Source: Burkholderiales bacterium (GTDB taxonomy: Bacteria; Pseudomonadota; Gammaproteobacteria; Burkholderiales; Ga0077523). From it: DNA of 64,000 nt. Below are positions 51,127-59,537 of the stretch, in pieces. Location: NCBI GenBank assembly GCA_022843925.1, contig JALHMS010000001.1:74378-138377 (forward strand). Reading direction: 5' to 3'. Position 1 is the first letter of the stretch, and every line of letters starts with the position of its first letter. The notes below the pieces were generated by a model. That model saw only the letters and a list, made by a program, of their open reading frames with translations, searched no databases and had not been told where the DNA came from. A program made the translations under genes and the position numbers.

Positions 51127-52452
51127 ATGATCGGTGACAAGATCGAAGTGAACATCGCGGGCGGGCTCGACATTCCCCTGCCGCGCATGATCCACGTCCG
51201 CCAGAAGTTCGAGACGCCCCGCGTCACGGACATCGCCGGCACCGTCGCGACCCAGTTCCAGCGTGCGGAAGTGCGCGCCAAGGTGAAGCCCGGCATGACC
51301 ATCGCCGTGGGTTGCGGCAGCCGCGGCATCGCCAACATCGCGGCGTGCGTGAAGCAGGTCATCGCCGAACTGAAGGCGCTGGGTGCGAAGCCCTTCATCT
51401 TCCCGGCCATGGGCAGCCACGGCGGCGCGACGGCGGAAGGCCAGCGCGAAGTGCTCGAGGGCTACGGCATCACCGAGGAGACGATGGGCTGCCCGGTGCA
51501 CTCGCAGATGGACGTCGTCGAACTCGGCAAGCTGCCCTCCGGCATGCCGATCTACATGGACAAGCTGGCCGCCGCCGCCGATGGCGTCGTGGTGGTCTGC
51601 CGCGTGAAGCCGCACACCAATTTCCGCGCCCCGATCGAGTCCGGCATCGTGAAGATGCTGACCATCGGCATGGGCAAGATCGTCGGTGCGACCGAACTGC
51701 ACACCGAGGGCATGGACGCCTTCGGCACGCTGCTCCCGGCCGCCGCACGCCTCATCATCGAGCAGAAGAACATCCTGATGGGTGTGGCGATGGTCGAGAA
51801 CGCTGCCGACGAGACGGCCCTCATCGAGGCCGTGCCCACCGAGCAGATCTTCACCCGCGAGCCAGAGCTGCAGGCGAAGGCCAAGGCGATGATGGCGCGG
51901 TTGCAGTTCGACGAGATCGACGTGCTGGTCGTCGAGCGCATCGGCAAGAACATCTCCGGTTCGGGGATGGACCCGAACATCACGGGTCGCAACTGCCGCC
52001 ACACCGAGTGGAACATGTTGCCGTTCGTGAAGAAGATCGCCGTGCTGGGCCTCACGCCCGAGACGCACGGCAACGCGACGGGCATCGGCGGTGCGGACGT
52101 CATCACGATGCGGCTCTACAAGGACCTCGACATCGCCAAGACGTACGCGAACGTGATCACCTCCACTTACCTCGACGGCGCGGCGATCCCGATCATCATG
52201 AACACCGACGAGGACGCCATCCGCCTCGCCGTGAAGACCGTGGTGCGCGTGAAGCCGCAGGACACCAAGATCGTCCGCATCGCGAACACGCTGGAAGTGC
52301 TCGACATCCACGTGTCCGAAGGGATGCTGCCGTACATCAAGGCGAACCCCTCCATGTTCGAGATCGTCGGCGAGCCCGCCCCCTTCAAGTTCGATGCGAA
52401 GGGCACGATCTACCCGATGCTCGGCCAGCACCACGACCACGCGCACGCGTAG
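51127..52452 (+). CDS. LarA-family nickel-pincer enzyme (lactate racemase domain), substrate unknown
   Basis: 441-residue cytoplasmic protein of the LarA/DUF2088 superfamily. The residues that hold the nickel-pincer nucleotide in Lactiplantibacillus LarA (His108, His174, Lys184, His200) can be placed: His98 in MGSHGG, His163 in KPHTNF, Lys176 in GIVKML and His192 in ATELH. The Lys-to-His spacing of 16 is identical. Otherwise the sequence is diverged (GCGSRG instead of the DHTR motif), so lactate may not be the substrate. A very strong Shine-Dalgarno (GGGAGGGG) precedes ATG 51127. larC, larE and larB follow, which supports cofactor dependence. A racemase or epimerase of another 2-hydroxyacid is the best guess. 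Confidence 0.85.
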   Translation: MIGDKIEVNIAGGLDIPLPRMIHVRQKFETPRVTDIAGTVATQFQRAEVRAKVKPGMTIAVGCGSRGIANIAACVKQVIAELKALGAKPFIFPAMGSHGGATAEGQREVLEGYGITEETMGCPVHSQMDVVELGKLPSGMPIYMDKLAAAADGVVVVCRVKPHTNFRAPIESGIVKMLTIGMGKIVGATELHTEGMDAFGTLLPAAARLIIEQKNILMGVAMVENAADETALIEAVPTEQIFTREPELQAKAKAMMARLQFDEIDVLVVERIGKNISGSGMDPNITGRNCRHTEWNMLPFVKKIAVLGLTPETHGNATGIGGADVITMRLYKDLDIAKTYANVITSTYLDGAAIPIIMNTDEDAIRLAVKTVVRVKPQDTKIVRIANTLEVLDIHVSEGMLPYIKANPSMFEIVGEPAPFKFDAKGTIYPMLGQHHDHAHA

Positions 52453-52497
52453 GTTGCAGGCCAGGTCACGGGGCGCAGGTCACGGGGCACAGGTCCC

Positions 52498-53745
52498 ATG
52501 CGGATCCACCTCGATGCCGTCGGCGGCATCGCCGGCGACATGTTCATCGCGGCGGTCACCGATGCGTTCCCGCACCTGCGTGAAGGCATGCTGGCGGCCG
52601 TGCGCGCCGCCGGCGTCCCCGACCGCATCGACTGCCGGTTCGAACCCCATCGCGACCACGCACTGACCGGCAGCCGCTTCATCGTCAACATCCCGGTGGA
52701 TCCTGCGCCCCACGGCATACGCCGGCAGCCTCGGCCCGAACACACCCATCGCAACTTCGCCGACCTTCGGGGGCATCTGCTCGGGTCGGGGCTGTCGTCC
52801 TCGGTCAAGACGCACGTGGTCGGCATCTTCACGGTACTCGCCACCGCCGAGGGCAAGGTCCACGGCGTGTCACCCGACGACGTGTCGTTCCACGAACTGG
52901 GCGAGTGGGACTCGATCGCCGACATCGTCGGCGCCGCGTTTCTGATCGACGCGCTCGGCGCCGACGGCTGGACGGTCGGGACGCTACCGCTGGGCGCCGG
53001 ATTCGTGCAGACAGCCCACGGCCGGCTGCCGGTGCCGGTACCCGCCACGGCGGAGATCCTCCAGGGGTACGCCTTCGCCGACGACGGTCTGCTCGGCGAG
53101 CGCATCACGCCCACCGGTGCGGCGATCCTCCGACACCTCGGCGCGCGCCAATCCACCGGCGACCGCCGGCCGCGCGTGCTGCGTCAGATCGGCTACGGCT
53201 TCGGCACCCGCGTCTTCCCGAATCTCTCGAACGTGCTGCGCGTCTGCGCGTTCGAACCCGCCGAACTGGGTGACGACGGCGACGACGGTGAAGGCGGCGA
53301 GGTCGCCGTTCTCGCGTTCGAGGTGGATGACCAGACCCCGGAGGACCTCGCGATCGGCCTCGACAGGATCCGTGCCTTCCCCGGCGTGCTCGACGTGCTG
53401 CAGACGCCGGCCTTCGGCAAGAAGGGGCGGCTCACCGCCCACATCCAGGTGCTCGCGGAACCGGGGGCGACGGAAGGCGTGATCGACGCGTGCTTCCTCG
53501 AAACGACGACCATCGGATTGCGTCATGGCCTGGTGCGGCGCCGTCGGCTGCCGCGCGATCTGCGCGTGGTCCAGGTGGGCAATCACGCCATCCGTGTGAA
53601 GGTCGCCCGGCGGCCCGACGCGCGCACGGCCAAGGCCGAGGCCGACGACATGCAACCCCTTGCCGGCAGCGACACCCGCAGCCGGCTGCGACGCGCGGCG
53701 GAAGACGCCGGCCTCGCGAACCAGGACGAGGAACCCTCCGCTTGA
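52498..53745 (+). CDS. larC: Nickel insertion protein for pincer nucleotide cofactor (LarC)
   Basis: CTP-dependent cyclometallase that installs nickel in the pyridinium dithiocarboxylate mononucleotide. The N terminus HLDAVGGIAGDMFIAAVTDAF is the family signature; VSFHELGEWDSIADIVGAA and LPLGAGFVQTAHGRLPVPVPAT follow, then the C-terminal DUF111 part with TTIGLRHGLVRRRRLPRD. Length is 415 residues in one continuous frame, unlike the Lactiplantibacillus gene that needs a programmed frameshift. The stop overlaps the larE start (TTGA). Confidence 0.93.
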   Translation: MRIHLDAVGGIAGDMFIAAVTDAFPHLREGMLAAVRAAGVPDRIDCRFEPHRDHALTGSRFIVNIPVDPAPHGIRRQPRPEHTHRNFADLRGHLLGSGLSSSVKTHVVGIFTVLATAEGKVHGVSPDDVSFHELGEWDSIADIVGAAFLIDALGADGWTVGTLPLGAGFVQTAHGRLPVPVPATAEILQGYAFADDGLLGERITPTGAAILRHLGARQSTGDRRPRVLRQIGYGFGTRVFPNLSNVLRVCAFEPAELGDDGDDGEGGEVAVLAFEVDDQTPEDLAIGLDRIRAFPGVLDVLQTPAFGKKGRLTAHIQVLAEPGATEGVIDACFLETTTIGLRHGLVRRRRLPRDLRVVQVGNHAIRVKVARRPDARTAKAEADDMQPLAGSDTRSRLRRAAEDAGLANQDEEPSA

Positions 53746-54578
53746 ATGCCGTCGCCGCCCCCCTCGAACGCCTCGAGACCGTTCTCTCCACTCTGCCTGC
53801 CATCGCCTGCGCGGTGAGTGGCGGCGTCGACAGCCTCACGCTCGCCACCTTCGCTCACCGGCGCTTCGCGGGCCGGGTCACGATGTTCCACGCCGTCTCG
53901 CCGGCGGTGCCCGACGAAGCCACGCGGCGCACGCAGGCGCTGGCGGAAAGCGAGGGCTGGTCGCTCACGATCATCGACGCCGGCGAGTTCGCCGTGGCCC
54001 AGTACCGCGCCAACCCGGTGAACCGTTGCTACTTCTGCAAGACGAGCCTGTACGGCGCGATCCGTCCGGCCACCACGGCGCAGATCGTCTCCGGCACCAA
54101 CCTCGACGACCTCGGCGAGTACCGTCCCGGGCTCGACGCCGCGGCGGAACATTCGGTGCGGCATCCGTTCGTCGAGGCTGCGATCGACAAGACCACGGTC
54201 CGCGCGCTGGCCCGCGAGTTGGGCCTGGGCGACATCGCCGAGCTGCCGTCCGCGCCATGCCTGTCGAGCCGCATCGAGACCGGCATCGGGATCGACCCGG
54301 GGATGCTCGCTGCCGTGCACGCGTCCGAACTGCTTGTGAGGGACCGCCTGAATCCCTCGACCGTGCGTTGCCGGGTGCGGGCCACCGGAGCCGTGATCGA
54401 ATTGGACTCCGGGAGCCTAGCTGCGCTCGACGATGCCCGACGGTCGGCCCTTACCGACGAGATCGGCGGACTCTTCTCCGCCCGCGGCTTTGCGCTCGCG
54501 GTCGACTTCGCGCCGTATCGCACCGGCAGCGCCTTCCTGATCCACCAGCTCGGCACGCCCGCGTCGCGTCCGGCCTGA
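53742..54578 (+). CDS. larE: Pyridinium dithiocarboxylate synthesis sulfur transferase (LarE)
   Basis: PP-loop enzyme that adenylylates the pincer precursor and inserts sulfur. The ATP loop is SGGVDS (residues 26-31). Three cysteines, C96-x-x-C99 (NRCYFCK) and C173 (SAPCLSSR), are present; C173 corresponds to the donor Cys176 of the sacrificial enzyme, while a three-cysteine set is known from cluster-dependent homologues. The TTG start at 53742 is chosen because it overlaps the larC stop by four bases and gives 278 residues, the family length. An ATG at 53746 is out of frame. Confidence 0.92.
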   Translation: MNAVAAPLERLETVLSTLPAIACAVSGGVDSLTLATFAHRRFAGRVTMFHAVSPAVPDEATRRTQALAESEGWSLTIIDAGEFAVAQYRANPVNRCYFCKTSLYGAIRPATTAQIVSGTNLDDLGEYRPGLDAAAEHSVRHPFVEAAIDKTTVRALARELGLGDIAELPSAPCLSSRIETGIGIDPGMLAAVHASELLVRDRLNPSTVRCRVRATGAVIELDSGSLAALDDARRSALTDEIGGLFSARGFALAVDFAPYRTGSAFLIHQLGTPASRPA

Positions 54579-54594
54579 CGAGAAGTTTGCACCT

Positions 54595-55257
54595 ATGAAC
54601 CCGTCCCAAGACATCCGGCTGGATTTCGATCGCCGCAACCGCATGGGTCTCGAGGAAGCGATCCTCGCCGGCTCGAAGAGCGTCGCCCACCTGACGGCCA
54701 TCCTCGACCAGGCCGCCGAGCGCAAGGCCCGCTTCCTGTTCACCCGCCTCGATCAGGCCCAGTTCGATGCACTCCCCGAGGCCCATCGCACGCGGCTCGA
54801 CTACGACCCGCTGTCCCGCACGGCGTGGTTCGGGGCGCCCGAGCCCCTGCGGGTGCAGATCCGCGTCGGCGTCGTCGCTGCGGGCACCTCGGACATCTCG
54901 GTGGTCCGGGAAGTCACGCGGACGCTGGCCTGGTACGGCGAACCCGCGCTGGAGATCACGGATGTCGGCGTGGCAGGCCTCTGGCGCCTGATGGAGCGCG
55001 TCGAGGAGCTGCAGCGGTTGCCGGTCGTCGTCGCGGTCGCCGGGATGGATGCCGCACTGCCGACCGTCGTGGGCGGACTCCTGCCGGGCATCGTGATCGG
55101 CGTTCCGACCTCGGTGGGCTACGGCGTCGCGGCGGGCGGGCATTCGGCCCTGCACTCCATGCTGTCGAGTTGCGCGGCCGGCCTCGTCGTCACGAACATC
55201 GACAACGGCTTCGGCGCGGCCTGCGCGGCGCTGCGGGTGCTGCGGTCGGCGCGGTAG
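54595..55257 (+). CDS. larB: Pyridinium-3,5-biscarboxylate mononucleotide synthase (LarB)
   Basis: PurE-like carboxylase/hydrolase that starts pincer cofactor synthesis from nicotinate adenine dinucleotide. The N-terminal IRLDFDRRNRMGLEEAILAGSKS is typical of LarB. The C-terminal PurE domain contains VVAAGTSDISVVREV, the catalytic-site segment VAGMDAALPTVVGGL and VPTSVGYG...ALHSMLSSCA and VTNIDNGFGA. Length is 220 residues. It follows larE by 16 bases and ends the lar operon. Confidence 0.94.
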   Translation: MNPSQDIRLDFDRRNRMGLEEAILAGSKSVAHLTAILDQAAERKARFLFTRLDQAQFDALPEAHRTRLDYDPLSRTAWFGAPEPLRVQIRVGVVAAGTSDISVVREVTRTLAWYGEPALEITDVGVAGLWRLMERVEELQRLPVVVAVAGMDAALPTVVGGLLPGIVIGVPTSVGYGVAAGGHSALHSMLSSCAAGLVVTNIDNGFGAACAALRVLRSAR

Positions 55258-55418
55258 TTTGCTCGGGGGTCCACCCGCAGATGGCCGACCACTCGCACAT
55301 GCACCCGGTGTCGGAAAGGTTGTCGTTTGGGGTCGCGAGACGCGGCAAGCCGCTGATTCCATTCGGTGGCCGATCGCTTGCTCCGGGGCGCGTTCCAGAT
55401 ATGCCCACTGAGGTCTTC

Positions 55419-56042
55419 ATGAAGCGCCAGCTCATTCCCTTCGTCACCGCCCTGCTCCTCTCCGTCGGCGGAGCCCACGCCGACAACCTGTTCGAGAACG
55501 GCAGCTTCGAGTCTCCCGGCGGCGCGGGCAATTTCATCCTGACTGGCGGCAGCACATTCGTGACCGGATGGACCACCGTGCTCACCGGTGTCGAGTACTT
55601 CAACGCCTCGGGCTTCGGCGGCGCCGCCGACGGCGTGATGGTCGTGGACCTGGCGAACTACGTGTACTCCGCCGGTGGCATCGAGCAGACGATCAGCACA
55701 GTGATCGGGACGACCTATGAACTCACTTTCTCGGCCGGCAACTATCTCGGCTCGGGGCGCACCGGCACCGGCGTGGTGAAGGTCACCATCGACGGCGTGA
55801 CGCAGGCATTCGACACTGCCGTCGCGACCACCAGCACCACTGTCTGGAAGGAAGTGTCGTTCGAGTTCGTAGCGACACAGTCCGAGACCACGGTCCGGTT
55901 CTGGAACGACCAGAACGCCAACCAGTACTTTGCGTTCATCGACGGTGTCGGCATGACGCCCGCAGTGCCGGAACCGCAGACCTGGGCGCTGCTCGCCGGA
56001 GGCCTCGGGCTGGTGGGCTTGGCGGGCCGTCGGCGCGCCTGA
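55419..56042 (+). CDS. PEP-CTERM sorting-domain protein, DUF642-like beta-sandwich
   Basis: Secreted 207-residue protein. ATG 55419 follows GAGG; a signal peptide ends near GAHA. The mature part begins DNLFENGSFESPGG and continues as a beta-rich domain resembling DUF642/choice-of-anchor carbohydrate-binding folds (VVDLANYVYSAGGIEQTIST). The C terminus VPEPQTWALLAGGLGLVGLA plus RRR is a PEP-CTERM tag. Its function is unknown; related proteins go to the cell surface or exopolysaccharide matrix. A clear terminator follows. Confidence 0.87.
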   Translation: MKRQLIPFVTALLLSVGGAHADNLFENGSFESPGGAGNFILTGGSTFVTGWTTVLTGVEYFNASGFGGAADGVMVVDLANYVYSAGGIEQTISTVIGTTYELTFSAGNYLGSGRTGTGVVKVTIDGVTQAFDTAVATTSTTVWKEVSFEFVATQSETTVRFWNDQNANQYFAFIDGVGMTPAVPEPQTWALLAGGLGLVGLAGRRRA

Positions 56043-56074
56043 CTGCCGCGCCCGCAGCGTCGGCACATCACCCG

Positions 56075-56105
56075 GCCCCGTGAACTTCGCGGGGCTTTTT
56101 CTTTT
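56075..56105 (+). terminator. Rho-independent terminator after the PEP-CTERM gene
   Basis: GCCCCG (56075-56080), a nine-base loop and CGGGGC (56090-56095) are followed by TTTTTCTTTT (56096-56105), 33 bases after the stop codon. Confidence 0.88.
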
Positions 56106-56193
56106 GGATGGGCGCCACCGGACGTATCCTCGCCGCCGCGTTCTGCCCCGCCGTTCCGGCCGATGGGCGCGCGCACCGGAGAACCCCCTCGAG

Positions 56194-56589
56194 ATGGACG
56201 TCAGCCCCCTGAGCGCGGAATGGATCGCGCTCCAGCAGGACCACGAACGGTACGAGGCGTCGGCGCTGCTCGTGAAGCTCGTTGCCGTCGTCCTCGCGAC
56301 CCTTGGGATCGCCCTCTCGTGGCCTGCCCTCGCCACGATCCTCCCACTGCCCGTTCTGTGGCTGCAGGAGGGCATCCTCCGGACCTCGCAGTCGCGGCTC
56401 GGCGCGCGTCTGCTGCGCATCGAATCGGGTGCCACCGATGCCTGCCGCCTGCATTCCGAATGGCAGGCGATGCGCCCCGGTGCGGTCGGACTCCTGACCG
56501 AGTACGTCCGCAATGCGCTGCGGCCCACGGTCGCGTTTCCCTACGCGGTCTTGCTGGTCGTGCTTGTCATCGTTGCAGGCACCCGCTGA
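56194..56589 (+). CDS. Small integral membrane protein of unknown function
   Basis: 131-residue protein not recognised as a known family. From ATG 56194, with GGAGAA ten bases upstream, it has an N-terminal soluble helix (MDVSPLSAEWIALQQDHERYE) and two adjacent membrane segments (about residues 28-60). A positively charged middle region and a final membrane segment (about 110-129) follow. The soluble start with LQQDHERYE is typical of small 'hypothetical' proteins near polysaccharide loci. It is convergent with the sigma-like gene, 21 bases apart. Confidence 0.7.
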   Translation: MDVSPLSAEWIALQQDHERYEASALLVKLVAVVLATLGIALSWPALATILPLPVLWLQEGILRTSQSRLGARLLRIESGATDACRLHSEWQAMRPGAVGLLTEYVRNALRPTVAFPYAVLLVVLVIVAGTR

Positions 56590-56610
56590 CACCCTTCCCG
56601 AACCGGGTGA

Positions 56611-57189
56611 TCACCCGGGCGTCGCGGTGACCTCCCGGGCCGCAGTTGGAGTACGCCGTGCGGCGAGCCGCAGGGAGACGAGCAGACGGCTGGCGGTGCC
56701 CACCTTGCGGGTGGGCGTCGCGTTCAACATGAGGTGCGCAGCGCGAAGCGCTCGCAGCCCCCGCCGTACCCAGGCCCTCGCCGTCCCGATCGGGACGGCG
56801 AGATGGGTCGCCGCCTCGCCATGGGTGCGGCCATCGACGTACACGAGGTGGAGTACCTGGCGGTAGTGGCCCGGCAGGGTGGCGAGCGCTGCGCGGATCC
56901 GCACGGCGTCTTCGTGGCGCTCGCAGGCCTCGCAGGGTGCCGGATCGGGTGCAGGTCCGGCGATTCGCCCGATGCTCCCGGCCGGCCCCGGTTCGCCGAC
57001 GGATTCCCGCCATCCCCGCACCGATCTGACGCGGATCGGACCGCGATGCACAATCGCCTCGACCAAAGGCCAGGTGAGCCCGGTGCGCGCCGGCCGTCGT
57101 TCCTGGACCCGGGTGGCGAACCATCCGTCGGGCCAGGCGATCGCGCGGCCCGCGTCAGCCGCGCCGCAGATGCCCTCTTCGCGATCCAT
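56611..57189 (-). CDS. Sigma-70 region 4 protein lacking a recognisable region 2
   Basis: 192-residue product whose central part is a clear ECF sigma region 4: ALATLPGHYRQVLHLVYVDG followed by the helix-turn-helix THGEAATHLAVPIGTARAWVRRGLRALR. The N-terminal 90 residues are Arg/Pro/Gly-rich and show no region 2 core-binding or -10 recognition motif. A CEAC pair (CEACERHED) precedes region 4. It may be a truncated sigma factor, a region-4-only regulator, or a gene with an upstream frameshift. It is probably co-directional with the secreted protein gene upstream. Confidence 0.65.
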   Translation of the reverse strand: MDREEGICGAADAGRAIAWPDGWFATRVQERRPARTGLTWPLVEAIVHRGPIRVRSVRGWRESVGEPGPAGSIGRIAGPAPDPAPCEACERHEDAVRIRAALATLPGHYRQVLHLVYVDGRTHGEAATHLAVPIGTARAWVRRGLRALRAAHLMLNATPTRKVGTASRLLVSLRLAARRTPTAAREVTATPG

Positions 57190-57304
57190 CAGGTCACCCC
57201 GCGCGAAGCCTGCGGCCCTGCACCGCTTGGCGCCGCGGGGAATCGGCGCCTTGATGGATCACCCGCCGGGTCGGGGAGGTCGGCACGCGCGCGCCTACCG
57301 ACGG

Positions 57305-57760
57305 CTAGAAGGGCCACGGGCCGATGGATGTCCGATCTGAGCGGTCGGCTTCGCGGATCGAGGTGAACTCGAGACCCCACGGCCGGGCGCCGCGCAGCCG
57401 GACCTGAGCCTCCCAGAGCACGGTGAACGTAGCGCGATCCCGCACGACCGAGATCGGGGTGCCGAGCCGGCGGATGGTCACGATCTCGAAGGCCCGCGGA
57501 ATGTCGTCCGGATCGGTGGAAGCGTCCTGCGTCCGGGTCTCGTCCCCCGGGATGGTCAGGCGCGGCTCGCCGGGGCGCCCGCCCTCGCGCCACTGACCGA
57601 GACCCGGAACGATGCGCAGCTTCGAGAGAACCCGCTCGGCCCCTCCATCCGCGCCCCGCGCCTGGGCCCCCTCGTCGCGCCCGACAGCTTCCGCCGTCGC
57701 CAGACCCGTCCAAAGTGCCATCACGACCAACCCGCCTACCGCCGTCGATGTACCCATCAC
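57305..57760 (-). CDS. Exported hypothetical protein
   Basis: 151-residue protein with a signal peptide (MMGTSTAVGGLVVMALWTGLATAEA) and a charged mature part containing RLTIPGDETRTQDASTDPDDIPRAFEIVTIRRLG and a beta-rich C terminus ending in RTSIGPWPF. No family was recognised. It is divergent from the LysR-type gene and 115 bases upstream of the sigma-like gene on the same strand, so the two may be co-regulated. Confidence 0.6.
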   Translation of the reverse strand: MMGTSTAVGGLVVMALWTGLATAEAVGRDEGAQARGADGGAERVLSKLRIVPGLGQWREGGRPGEPRLTIPGDETRTQDASTDPDDIPRAFEIVTIRRLGTPISVVRDRATFTVLWEAQVRLRGARPWGLEFTSIREADRSDRTSIGPWPF

Positions 57761-57933
57761 GCTTCTCCGTCATCCGGTGCGCGGCGAGGGCTGGCCTGCC
57801 GCACATGGACGCTGCGGGCCGGGTGGGCTGCAAGGCATCCATGTCTCCAGTGACCTGACGACCTGGAAGCGATTCCTTCGGGAACCTCTTAGCGACCCTG
57901 ACTGTCCGTTCGGGAACGACGAGGGAGGTACCA

Positions 57934-58884
57934 GTGAAAAACATCAACTACCGCCATCTGCACGTGTTCTGGGCCGTCGCCACCCGCGGCGGCATCAGCG
58001 CTGCGTCCGACGTGCTGGGCGTGACGGCGCAGACCATCAGCGAGCAGATCCGCATTCTCGAGACCACGCTGGGCAGCAGCCTCTTCACGCGGGAAGGACG
58101 CGGGCTCTCTCTGACGGAACAGGGTCGTCTGGTCCTGGGCTACGCGGACGAGATGTTCGCGATCGGGCAACAACTGCAGGAGGCCCTGTCGGACGAGTCC
58201 ACGGAGACCCCTGTCCGCCTGCGCGTCGGTGTGGCCAATGCGATGCCGAAGACCATCGCGTATCGCATTCTCGAACCGGCCCTGCGCATGGACCGGCCGG
58301 TCCGGGTCGTGTGCCGTGAAGCGGACCTCGACGAACTCCTGGGCGACCTGGCGGCCCATCGGCTGGAGCTGGTGCTGGCGGACCGCCCGATGCCGCCGTC
58401 GGCCGCGGTGCGCGGCTTCAACCATCTTCTGGGCGAGAGCGGCATGTCGTTCTTCGGTTCGCCCGGTCTGGTGGCGCGATTCTCCGCGCCCTTCCCGGCC
58501 TGCCTCGATGGCGCACCCTTGCTGGTGCAGGCCGAGGGTGCGGTCATCCGGGGACGACTCATGCGATGGTTCGCGGATCAAGGACTGCGACCCCGCATCG
58601 TGGGCGAATTCGATGACGGTGCGCTGATGAAGGCCTTCGGGCAGGCATCCGCCGGATTCTTCGCGTCCCCCACCGCCATCGCGGAGGCGGTGGTGCGCCA
58701 GTACGGCGTGATGAAGATCGGCGAGGCCAGCGACGTCCGCGAACAGTTCTACGCGATCTCGATCCAGCGCCGCCTCACGCACCCGGTGGTGGTCGCCATC
58801 GCCGAGCGGGCGCGGACCGACCTCTTCCGCCCCGAGGAATCGTACGCCGCGGCTACTCCCGGCCACCTTCCCATGGGAGCGTGA
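57934..58884 (+). CDS. LysR-family transcriptional regulator, NhaR-like
   Basis: 316-residue regulator. The N-terminal winged helix NYRHLHVFWAVATRGGISAASDVLGVTAQTISEQI matches NhaR-type LysR proteins, followed by the linker helix and an effector-binding domain. NhaR in E. coli responds to sodium and controls nhaA and matrix genes. The GTG start at 57934 has GGGAGGT five bases upstream. Upstream sequence contains two TTCGGGAAC copies (57878 and 57909 region), possible operator half-sites. It overlaps the next minus-strand gene by 32 bases tail to tail. Confidence 0.9.
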   Translation: MKNINYRHLHVFWAVATRGGISAASDVLGVTAQTISEQIRILETTLGSSLFTREGRGLSLTEQGRLVLGYADEMFAIGQQLQEALSDESTETPVRLRVGVANAMPKTIAYRILEPALRMDRPVRVVCREADLDELLGDLAAHRLELVLADRPMPPSAAVRGFNHLLGESGMSFFGSPGLVARFSAPFPACLDGAPLLVQAEGAVIRGRLMRWFADQGLRPRIVGEFDDGALMKAFGQASAGFFASPTAIAEAVVRQYGVMKIGEASDVREQFYAISIQRRLTHPVVVAIAERARTDLFRPEESYAAATPGHLPMGA

Positions 58885-59278
58885 GAGCGTCCATCGTATT
58901 CCCCCAGAAGCCGCTGAAGGCGCGGTAGTCGGACGAAAACAGCAGTCTCGCGAATCCGACGCCGTGGCGGTCGGTCCAGCGACACGTGATCAGCAGCATC
59001 GTCTCCCACGTGCAGGCGTCGAGCTGACCGACCTCCACGTCGTCCTCCTCCCCCAGCACGTAGCTGCCGGTCCAGACCCCGGCAGGGCTGCGGGAGAACA
59101 CCGTGAGGACGGGATCTATGTCGTCGCCGTTGTAGACCTGCCCTTCGTAACTGCCCCCGGCAGGGCCCGCTCCCGGGGGCGGACCGGCGCTGCCATCGGC
59201 GGTGACGGGAGGTGATACGGACGCCATGAGCAGCAAGGCGGACAGGGCGGCGGCCGAGGGGCTGGGAAAGCGCGACAT
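58853..59278 (-). CDS. Exported hypothetical protein
   Basis: 141-residue protein from ATG 59278, which has GGAG at a good distance. A signal peptide (MSRFPSPSAAALSALLLMASVSPPVTA) is followed by a Gly/Pro linker and a compact beta-rich domain with GSYEGQVYNGDDIDPVLTVF and a single cysteine pair (LDACTW...LITCRW). It resembles small secreted lipocalin-like or 'avidin-like' beta proteins only in general pattern. The last 32 bases overlap the LysR gene on the other strand. Confidence 0.65.
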   Translation of the reverse strand: MSRFPSPSAAALSALLLMASVSPPVTADGSAGPPPGAGPAGGSYEGQVYNGDDIDPVLTVFSRSPAGVWTGSYVLGEEDDVEVGQLDACTWETMLLITCRWTDRHGVGFARLLFSSDYRAFSGFWGNTMDALTLPWEGGRE

Positions 59279-59537
59279 GGGAACTCCGTTGGCGGACGGG
59301 CCGAGGGTGCGGCATGGAGCGTACCGGTCGACTCCCATGCCACCGGTGAAGGGTGCCCGAGCGGTGCCATGGCGTCCATCGGCTCGCTCCAAGATCGCCG
59401 GCCCGCAGGCCCTGCGGTCACCCACTCGCTTCCGACGAACACCAGGTGGGGAAACTTCGGGCACGCGGGCGGCGCCACCGGCCGGATCGGGGTATCTTCG
59501 ACCGGCGGCACACGGCCGCGACTCGAGGAGACAGAAA

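Noticed and set aside
52498-53745. Programmed frameshift in larC
   Set aside because: The gene is one uninterrupted 415-codon frame; both halves of LarC are in phase.
57229-57250. Terminator from the stem GGCGCCG/CGGCGCC
   Set aside because: No T tract follows on either strand and the site lies directly upstream of the sigma-like gene, where a terminator has no obvious gene to end.
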